Of a stretch of DNA of 34,800 nucleotides, positions 29,761-34,800 are shown one piece after another. The stretch is from an uncultured Clostridia bacterium (GTDB taxonomy: Bacteria; Bacillota; Clostridia; Christensenellales; Aristaeellaceae), in assembly GCA_946627565.1 (NCBI GenBank), contig CAMOVR010000019.1, positions 1-34,800 of the forward strand. Direction: 5' to 3'. Made by a program: the position numbers and the translations under genes. How positions within the stretch are numbered: position 1 is the stretch's first letter; the number at the start of each line of letters is the position of its first letter. The notes under the pieces were generated by a model. It saw only the letters and a program-made list of their open reading frames with translations, was not told the DNA's origin and did no database searches.

Positions 29761-30672
29761 TTACAGGCCCAGTTCCTTGATCCGTTTTTCAGCTTCCGTC
29801 AGCCAGCGGTCGTACAGGTTACGGTTGACGACCTTTTCAATCACCCCATTGACAAAATACATCAGCTGCAGTTCACCCTTCTTGGCGGCAATGCGGTCCC
29901 CCTTGTAGGCTTCATCCAGCTGGAAGTACACATCATCCATCAGGACAAGACCGCACCCGGGGTTGTCTTCGATATAGTTTTTCATGGTCTCCATGTCCAT
30001 GACGGCCGCGTCCGCCTCACCCTTCATGACCGCCTCATAGCACAGGGAGGACTGGCTTACCCTGCGGAATTCCAGATAATACTGGATGTTTTCCGCCGCC
30101 ATGGTTTCCTGCACCGACCCGCTCTGGACGATCAGGGTTTTATCCTCAAGGTCCTTTATGGTCCGGATGGCATCCCTGTCCTCCTCACGGATCACAATGC
30201 AGGTGCTGGCCTGGGATTCCGCAAAATAGTACCCGTTGCCCAGGGTGTAGCCGCTGGCTCTTGAGGGTGTGAAGGCCAGGGCGGATATGGCAAGGTCGCA
30301 CTTGTCCTCCGTCAGGGCCGGCAGTACATCCACAAAATCCATGGGCACAATTTCCAGTTCCACGTCCATGTATTCCGCAATCATCCTGGCAAGGTCCACG
30401 TCCGCGCCTGCGAAACGGTCCTGTCCGGTCTGCGTTGCATCGATGAATTCCTGCGGGGGGAAGAACGGCTCCATGGCCACCCGGAGCCGGCCCCTTTTGC
30501 GGATTCTTGCCAGAACCCCGCCGGCATTGCCCGGAATGCCGTCCTCTATGTCCATGGACTGGTCCACATAGTTCCATTCATTTTCCACAAAAATACGTTC
30601 ATTTTCCTCTGCCAGAGCGTTCATACATATGCATAAGGCAAGGATCAGAAAGGCCGCCTGTATCCGTCTCAT
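29761..30672 (-). CDS. Extracellular solute-binding protein, family 3 (amino-acid type)
   Basis: A 303-residue exported protein. The signal peptide (MRRIQAAFLILALCICMNAL) is cut at ALA-EE, with no lipobox at the site. The mature part has the family 3 pattern: LARIRKRGRLRVAMEPFFPP, FAGADVDLARMIAEYMDVEL, CDLAISALAFTPSRA and LIVQSGSVQET. These bind amino acids or small carboxylates, or act as periplasmic sensors. No transporter genes follow; instead the HD-GYP gene starts 16 bases later. It is the first gene of the operon. The ribosome binding site is AAAGGGA. I infer a sensory role, as with SBP-fused histidine kinases. Confidence 0.88.
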   Translation of the reverse strand: MRRIQAAFLILALCICMNALAEENERIFVENEWNYVDQSMDIEDGIPGNAGGVLARIRKRGRLRVAMEPFFPPQEFIDATQTGQDRFAGADVDLARMIAEYMDVELEIVPMDFVDVLPALTEDKCDLAISALAFTPSRASGYTLGNGYYFAESQASTCIVIREEDRDAIRTIKDLEDKTLIVQSGSVQETMAAENIQYYLEFRRVSQSSLCYEAVMKGEADAAVMDMETMKNYIEDNPGCGLVLMDDVYFQLDEAYKGDRIAAKKGELQLMYFVNGVIEKVVNRNLYDRWLTEAEKRIKELGL

Positions 30673-30770
30673 ATGGTTTTCCCTTTCCTTTCTCCGTCAG
30701 CCGCATGTGTCCGGGAACACATGACAGCCACACCGCCTTCACCAAGCTTGGCGCTGTATCCATCGTATGA

Positions 30771-30787
30771 CCTGCTTAAAAAGCAGG
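30771..30787 (-). other. Leader hairpin of the sensor operon
   Basis: CCTGCTT-AAA-AAGCAGG is a perfect 7-base stem in the 5' leader between the promoter and the first gene. Without a T-run it is more likely a stability or regulatory element. Confidence 0.35.
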
Positions 30788-30820
30788 CGCTATTCTGGTT
30801 CATAATTGAAAGACCTGTTC

Positions 30821-30849
30821 ATTATAAACCTGTCTCCATCCCCAGTCCA
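30821..30849 (-). promoter_or_regulatory. Probable promoter of the SBP/HD-GYP/BMP operon
   Basis: On the minus strand a perfect TATAAT (30821-30826) has a moderate -35, TGGACT (30844-30849), 17 bases upstream. The leader to the start codon at 30672 is about 140 bases. The imperfect -35 allows for an activator. Confidence 0.5.
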
Positions 30850-31014
30850 GTCTGTCACTTTCTTATGCATATGTATACAGTCAATTCAATAGAATTTCCG
30901 TATTTTTCATTCTGTTTCACGGTTTTTCTATCTGACGCGTATGCCGTTATCATGCATTTTCCCTTCCCGTTGTCATTTTTCCCTGTCATCCGCTCCGACT
31001 TGTTTCCATTGTAA

Positions 31015-31058
31015 ACATCCTGAGCACATCCTGAACACATCCCGAACACATCCGGATC
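31015..31058. repeat. Four tandem 11-bp direct repeats
   Basis: ACATCCTGAGC, ACATCCTGAAC, ACATCCCGAAC and ACATCCGGATC follow each other without gaps. The period is about one helical turn, so bound proteins would line up on one face. It lies upstream of the sensor operon promoter and after the terminator of the redox operon. The rest of 30673-31097 shows no gene. Confidence 0.75.
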
Positions 31059-31097
31059 ATATCTTTCCCCCTGCTTTCCGCCGCTGTCCTGACATGC

Positions 31098-31135
31098 AAA
31101 AAGGCCCGCATCCGGGTTTTTCCGGTTTGCGGGCC
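31098..31135 (-). terminator. Terminator of the redox operon
   Basis: GGCCCGCA (31103-31110) and TGCGGGCC (31128-31135) with inner CCGG/CCGG pairing; on the minus strand a run of five T follows (31098-31102). It starts 8 bases after the stop codon of the last gene. Confidence 0.85.
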
Positions 31136-31142
31136 GCATTTT

Positions 31143-32549
31143 TCAGTACCAGTCATGCTTTTCCCCGCGGTCCAGGGCAGCCATGCTTTCCATTTCATCT
31201 TCCGTCAGTTCAAAACCGAACAGGTCCAGGTTTTCGCGTATGTGGTCCGGGTTGGAGGAACCGGGAATCACCACCACGCCCCGATGAAGATCCCACCTGA
31301 GGATCACCTGGGCCGGGGAAACGCCGTGGTTTTCCGCTATGGCCGAAATGGTTTCATCCTGAAGCATCTCCCCGGTGTATCCCCTGCCGCCCAGGGGATA
31401 CCAGCACTGCACCACAATGCCCTTTCCCTGGATAAAGGGCACCACATCCTGTTCCTGATAGTACGGGTGGATCTCATTCTGCACAAGAGCCGGGGTGATA
31501 TGGACCCTGGGCAGGAAGTCCGCCAGCTCTTCGATATACCAGTTGGACAGGCCCAGGGAGCGGATTTTTCCCTGCCGGACATATTCTTCCATGGCAAGAT
31601 AGGCCTTCACATCGTTTCTTCCGGGATGGTGGAGGAGCATCATGTCAATATAGCCCAGATCCAGCTTCTCAAGGGCCATGTCAATGGCTTCCTCCGGACG
31701 GTCAAACTGACTGGGATAGATCTTGGTGATGACAAAGATTTCCTCCCGTGGTACCCCGAAGGCCTCCATGGCCCGCCGTACGCCCTCCCCCACGGCTTCC
31801 TCATTGCCGTACATGTAGGCTGTATCAATGAGCCTGCCGCCGTGCTCAATCAATGCCATGACGGAGTTTACACAGGTATCATGGTCCAGGGCATAGGTGC
31901 CAAGCCCCAGGATGGGCATGGTATAGCCGCTGTTGAGAAGCACCGTTCTGTTTTCAAAGTCAAACACGCCCGTCTGCGCATCCTGTGCCTGAACAAGGCC
32001 GATATGGTTCAGCCATGCCTCCACCTCCTCCCGGGAAGCCCCGGCGGGGAACCGCTGCCCGGGCAGCCACGTCACGCTTTCCGGCACCAGACTTTGCAGG
32101 TCTGTATCGCTGGACCCGATGCCGCTTGAATGGGAAGTGCAGAAGGCCGCCAGGGTCTTTCCCGTGAAATCATACTCCTCAAGGAAGGTGGAGATGATGC
32201 GGGGTGCCTGGCCGTGCCAGATGGGATAGCCGATCAGCACCGTGTCATACTGCCCCATATCCACTTCTGCCCCTGCCACGGCAGGGCGCACGTCAGGGTC
32301 TTCCTGCTCAAGGTCACAGCGGCCGCCCGTGTAATAGGCCAGGTCCGCCTCCGTGTAGGGCACATCCGGCACAATTTCATAAAGGTCCGCCTGCAGGATA
32401 TCCGCCGCCTTCTCCGCAACGGATGACGTGGTGCCGGTGGCGGAGAAATACGCCACCAGAATCCGGGAGGATGCAGCACCCTCGCCGCAGGCCGCGAAGG
32501 ACAGCAGCAGGACGGCTAGGGCCAGCATGCAGCTCAGAATCCTTCTCAC
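31143..32549 (-). CDS. Lipoprotein fusing flavodoxin and aldo/keto reductase
   Basis: A 468-residue two-domain protein. The N terminus is a lipoprotein-type signal with FAAC and Cys21. Residues about 29-186 are a flavodoxin: ILVAYFSATGTTSSVAEKAA, the FMN phosphate loop, then GYPIWHGQAP and CTSHSSGIG. Residues about 200-465 are an aldo/keto reductase with its full tetrad Asp242, Tyr247, Lys276 and His307 (LIDTAYMYGN, VITKIYP, LLHHPG), plus the NADPH-binding end VIPGSSNPDHIRENLDL. The GTG start has GGGGAGGG upstream and overlaps the ancestral stop of the flavoprotein gene (GTGA). An exported enzyme of this type is unusual, because NADPH is not expected outside the cell. Flavin may be the electron donor; this is inference. 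Confidence 0.85.
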   Translation of the reverse strand: MRRILSCMLALAVLLLSFAACGEGAASSRILVAYFSATGTTSSVAEKAADILQADLYEIVPDVPYTEADLAYYTGGRCDLEQEDPDVRPAVAGAEVDMGQYDTVLIGYPIWHGQAPRIISTFLEEYDFTGKTLAAFCTSHSSGIGSSDTDLQSLVPESVTWLPGQRFPAGASREEVEAWLNHIGLVQAQDAQTGVFDFENRTVLLNSGYTMPILGLGTYALDHDTCVNSVMALIEHGGRLIDTAYMYGNEEAVGEGVRRAMEAFGVPREEIFVITKIYPSQFDRPEEAIDMALEKLDLGYIDMMLLHHPGRNDVKAYLAMEEYVRQGKIRSLGLSNWYIEELADFLPRVHITPALVQNEIHPYYQEQDVVPFIQGKGIVVQCWYPLGGRGYTGEMLQDETISAIAENHGVSPAQVILRWDLHRGVVVIPGSSNPDHIRENLDLFGFELTEDEMESMAALDRGEKHDWY

Positions 32550-32659
32550 GCTTTTCCCTCCCCGTTAAGGGCCTTCAGAAGAAACGCCATGTTCCGGCCC
32601 AGGTTCTTCATGTTTTCCATCCCTTCCCCGTCTTTGAGGATATCTCCCGGGGCCTGCCC

Positions 32660-33127
32660 TTAGGCCATGTTCCAGTAAACCGACCCGGCCACAAACATCT
32701 CGTGGTTCAGGAAGAAATGGTTCATGGCATCTATGGCCTCCATGGCCCCTCCCCGGCGGGCTGCGGCCACAGCTGCCCCTGCCTTATGGCGCAAAAGCCC
32801 GGGATGCATGTCACAGACCACAGCAGCCCTCTCCAGCAGGGCCTGCATGCCGGAGGAGATGTTGGCGGCATATACCGGTGAGCCCAGCAGGATGCCGTCT
32901 GATGCCTTCATTTTTTCAAAGATGTCCCGGAAGGCGTCTTTTCTGTTCACGCAGTTTTCTTCCCCCGCGCAGGCCCAGCAGGCCCTGCAGGGCTGAAGGA
33001 CCTGCGTCGCAAGGCTGACGATTTCCGTCTCAATGCCTTCCTTTTCAAGTTCCCCGCAGACGCTTTCAAGCAGCAGTTCCGTATTGCCGTTATTCCTTGC
33101 GCTTCCGCAGATGGCCAGGACCTTCAC
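32660..33127 (-). CDS. Iron-sulfur flavoprotein/NADPH-dependent FMN reductase, cut short by in-frame stop
   Basis: A 155-residue flavodoxin-fold protein. KVLAICGSARNNGNTELLL binds FMN phosphate, and Cys47, Cys50, Cys53 and Cys59 (CRACWACAGEENC) fit the CX2CX2CX4-7C cluster motif of Isf-type flavoproteins. SPVYAANISSGMQALLERA is typical as well. After VYWNMA comes TAA, but the same frame goes on for 37 codons with the expected family tail (GEGMENMKNLGRNMAFLLKA) up to TGA at 32546-32548, which overlaps the GTG of the next gene. The ancestral protein thus had about 193 residues, and a nonsense mutation has removed the last helix. Activity is uncertain. The gene follows the Fe-S aldo/keto reductase by 12 bases. 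Confidence 0.85.
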   Translation of the reverse strand: MKVLAICGSARNNGNTELLLESVCGELEKEGIETEIVSLATQVLQPCRACWACAGEENCVNRKDAFRDIFEKMKASDGILLGSPVYAANISSGMQALLERAAVVCDMHPGLLRHKAGAAVAAARRGGAMEAIDAMNHFFLNHEMFVAGSVYWNMA

Positions 33128-33139
33128 CTGTCATGCTCC

Positions 33140-34273
33140 TTATCCCAGTTTTTCGGAAAAGTCCTTAAGCACCTCTGAGATTTTGATCTGCTGGGGGCAG
33201 ACCTGTTCGCAGCTGCGGCACTGCAGGCAGGCCTGGGGCTGCTTATTCTCATCCAGTGCGCTCAGCGCCATGGGTGCGATGAACCCGCCGCCGGTATAGA
33301 CATGCTCATTGTACAGGGCCAGCAGACGCGGAATGTCCAGTCCCATGGGGCAGTGGCTGATGCAGTAGTGGCAGGCGGTGCAGGGCACCGTGCCCAAGGA
33401 GAGCATCCGCTGTGCCACATCCATCAGGGTCTTCATTTCCGTATCCGTAAGGGGCTTGTCTTCCGCAAAGGTGGCAAGGTTCTTTTCCAGCTGCTCCTCA
33501 CTGGACATGCCCGAGAGGATCATGGTCACAGAGGGAATGCTCTGCAGGAAGCGGAAGGCCCAGGCAGGAACCTCCTCATCCGGGCGCAGAGCTTTGAGCG
33601 TCTCCGCATGCTGCTGCGGAAGGTTTGCCAGTCTGCCGCCCCTGAGGGGTTCCATGACCCACACCGGGATTCCCCACTGTCTGAGAAGTTCCACCTTTTC
33701 CCTGCCGTGCTGGAAGGTCCAGTCCAGGTAATTCAGCTGCAGCTGGCAGAACTCCATGTCTTTGCCGTACTTTTCAAGGAAGCGCCTGAGCACATCCATC
33801 TCCCCGTGGCAGGAGAAGCCCAGATGGCGGATGCGGCCCTGCCGCTTCTGTTCCATCAGGTAGCTGTAGATCCCGTATTTCTCATCGTCCAGATAGGCGT
33901 CAATGTTCATTTCACAGACGTTGTGGAACAGATAGAAATCAAAGTACGCCACACCCAGCTTTTCCAGCTGTCTGGGAAAGATTTCCTTTACCCTGCCCCA
34001 GTTGGAAGCGTCATAGCCGGGGAACTTGGTGGCCACATAGAAGCTGTCCCTGGGATACCGGGCCAGGGCTTTGCCCAGCACCAGCTCGGAGTTTTCCCCG
34101 TGATATCCCCAGGCCGTGTCGTAGTAGTTGATGCCCCCCTGCATGGCCGTGTCCACCATGCGCAGGGCCGCGTCCTCGTCAATGCGGCTGTCGTCACCGT
34201 CCAGAACCGGCAGGCGCATCGCCCCAAAGCCCAGCGCGGAAAGCTTCATTCCCTCAAAATCCCTGTAAATCAT
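33140..34273 (-). CDS. Aldo/keto reductase with C-terminal 4Fe-4S domain
   Basis: A 377-residue cytoplasmic oxidoreductase. The aldo/keto reductase barrel has the tetrad Asp52, Tyr57, Lys83 and His117 (YYDTAWGYHGENSE, ATKFPG, YLFHNV). The C-terminal part binds two clusters: CTACHYCISHCP near 296 and CLQCRSCEQVCP near 349. This combination is frequent in anaerobes, where ferredoxin or flavodoxin may supply electrons. GGGAGGA precedes ATG. It is the first gene of a three-gene redox operon. A regulator that may once have stood upstream is now only a 34-codon stub at the IS200/IS605 junction. The substrate is unknown. Confidence 0.9.
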   Translation of the reverse strand: MIYRDFEGMKLSALGFGAMRLPVLDGDDSRIDEDAALRMVDTAMQGGINYYDTAWGYHGENSELVLGKALARYPRDSFYVATKFPGYDASNWGRVKEIFPRQLEKLGVAYFDFYLFHNVCEMNIDAYLDDEKYGIYSYLMEQKRQGRIRHLGFSCHGEMDVLRRFLEKYGKDMEFCQLQLNYLDWTFQHGREKVELLRQWGIPVWVMEPLRGGRLANLPQQHAETLKALRPDEEVPAWAFRFLQSIPSVTMILSGMSSEEQLEKNLATFAEDKPLTDTEMKTLMDVAQRMLSLGTVPCTACHYCISHCPMGLDIPRLLALYNEHVYTGGGFIAPMALSALDENKQPQACLQCRSCEQVCPQQIKISEVLKDFSEKLG

Positions 34274-34313
34274 GATTCTGTCCTCCCATGCTTATCTTTT
34301 TTCTGATTTCGCT

Positions 34314-34418
34314 TCATTTTATCTGTTTTTCCTGCATATGGATCAGGTAGTCCATCCGGTCCACTCTTTTCTGGCTTCTGTGCATTTCCTCCACCAGCAC
34401 GCACCGCTGCTTTTTCAT
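34314..34418 (-). pseudogene. C-terminal stub of a MerR-type regulator (probable)
   Basis: The minus strand reads KKQRCVLVEEMHRSQKRVDR and MDYLIHMQEKQIK before TGA at 34314-34316. This is like the coiled-coil end of MerR-family activators (…ihreQkklDrLDYLiy…), which often sit next to aldo/keto reductase genes. The upstream part, including the HTH, is replaced by the end of the IS200/IS605-like element. The ATG at 34418 has no ribosome binding site. Confidence 0.4.
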
Positions 34419-34424
34419 AAATAA

Positions 34425-34800
34425 TTGTAGCGGCGGAAACCCACTCTTCTTGAAGGGTGGGAGGAGCCGCCTTTTCTTTCTTAACCTTGCTCGGCTATAT
34501 ACTGTTCAATGGTAGCTGAAGATGCTTCTCCAATACTACAGGCGAAATATCCGTCCGACCAGAAGATATGTTTATTCCAGTATTGTTTTGAAAGATACAT
34601 TTTGTATCGTATCCACAGGTAGTAAGTTGTTTGTCTTTTCAGAATACTGATGATGTCGCAGATACGTTCTGTGGCATCGTATTCCAAAAGTATGTGAATG
34701 TGGTCTTTGTCAGTCTCCATAGCGGTGATGTCCCAGCCGTTTTGTTTTGCAATGTAGAATACAGCTCGTTTAACAAAATCATCGATTCCGTGCCGCAACA
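34425..34800 (-). mobile_element. IS200/IS605-family element, partial (runs off right edge)
   Basis: It contains the Y1 transposase gene and, behind its stop codon, an imperfect nested hairpin (34432-34471): GGCGG...CCGCC enclosing CCCACTC-TTCTTGAA-GGGTGGG. Sub-terminal hairpins like this are the recognition structures at the ends of IS200/IS605 elements. The exact cleavage point is not visible; it should lie a few bases before 34432. Confidence 0.7.
34481..34800 (-). CDS. tnpA: IS200/IS605 Y1 transposase TnpA, partial (5' end outside window)
   Basis: About 106 C-terminal residues of a single-strand DNA transposase are visible; full proteins have about 130-150. The HUH metal-binding motif is HIH in METDKDHIHILLEYD, and the catalytic tyrosine is in ATIEQYIAEQG near the end. 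QYWNKHIFWSDGYFACSIG is the conserved stretch between them. The frame is open to the window edge, so the true start, with the usual N-terminal YH(I/V)xWxPKxR part, lies outside. The A+T-rich codon use differs from the neighbours. It has probably cut the regulator stub at 34314-34418. Confidence 0.85.
   Translation of the reverse strand, partial: LRHGIDDFVKRAVFYIAKQNGWDITAMETDKDHIHILLEYDATERICDIISILKRQTTYYLWIRYKMYLSKQYWNKHIFWSDGYFACSIGEASSATIEQYIAEQG

Noticed and set aside
31015-31058. Possible replication iterons
   Set aside because: Repeat length would fit, but there is no Rep, DnaA box cluster or AT-rich unwinding region nearby.

Overview
The window looks like chromosomal DNA of a low-to-mid GC anaerobic member of the Bacillota (class Clostridia). 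The reasons are strong GGAGG-type ribosome binding sites, sigma-A style promoters, rho-independent terminators, CUT1 sugar transport operons without their own ATPase, oxygen-sensitive ferredoxin and iron-sulfur flavoproteins, and many families typical of gut and rumen Clostridia. The start of the signal peptides of the two sugar-binding proteins (KLVSLFLVLAM) reminds me of Christensenellales/Aristaeellaceae-like rumen bacteria, but that placement is a weak inference. No rRNA, tRNA, CRISPR array or replication origin was seen.

Region 1 (1-7.1 kb, almost all on the minus strand) is an accessory zone of small genes mixed with gene debris. Intact genes include an alpha/beta hydrolase, a small HTH protein, a Nudix hydrolase, a GNAT acetyltransferase, a membrane protein and an AT-rich transglutaminase-like gene. 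Between them lie remnants: the end of an isoprenylcysteine methyltransferase-like gene, the first codons of a radical SAM gene, the end of a GNAT gene, a purine nucleoside permease-like gene that has lost its signal peptide, a small exported protein frameshifted in an A-run, and the tail of a serine recombinase. The HTH gene and the hydrolase carry the same operator-like sequence, GTTAG-N6-CTAAC.

Region 2 (7.2-15.3 kb, plus strand) holds an MFS transporter, a zinc-ribbon membrane protein overlapping a TPM-domain protein, a structured non-coding stretch, and a CUT1 ABC sugar transport operon (LplB-type permease, YtcP-type permease, DUF3502-type binding protein) behind a clear promoter and repeated upstream motifs.

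Region 3 (15.3-24 kb) holds a tandem repeat, an alpha/beta hydrolase, an exported zinc-ribbon/discoidin/SH3-like protein, a cystatin-like lipoprotein, an XRE regulator, a minus-strand ugpA-ugpE-ugpB glycerol-3-phosphate-type transport operon with a perfect consensus promoter, and a ferredoxin-like protein behind a Crp/Fnr-like palindrome centred at -41.5.

Region 4 (24-31.1 kb, minus strand) is the most unusual part. A tight operon encodes an amino-acid-type solute-binding protein, a 1239-residue membrane protein with a transporter-like N-terminal domain, extracellular beta-propellers and a complete HD-GYP c-di-GMP phosphodiesterase domain, a BMP-family binding protein and an esterase. No ABC permease or ATPase is present, so I infer a ligand-sensing c-di-GMP module that uses solute-binding proteins as sensors. 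Four 11-bp direct repeats lie upstream.

Region 5 (31.1-34.8 kb, minus strand) is a redox operon: an Fe-S aldo/keto reductase, an iron-sulfur flavoprotein cut short by an in-frame stop, and a lipoprotein fusing flavodoxin to aldo/keto reductase. Upstream, an IS200/IS605 element abuts the stub of what may be a MerR-type regulator and runs off the right edge.
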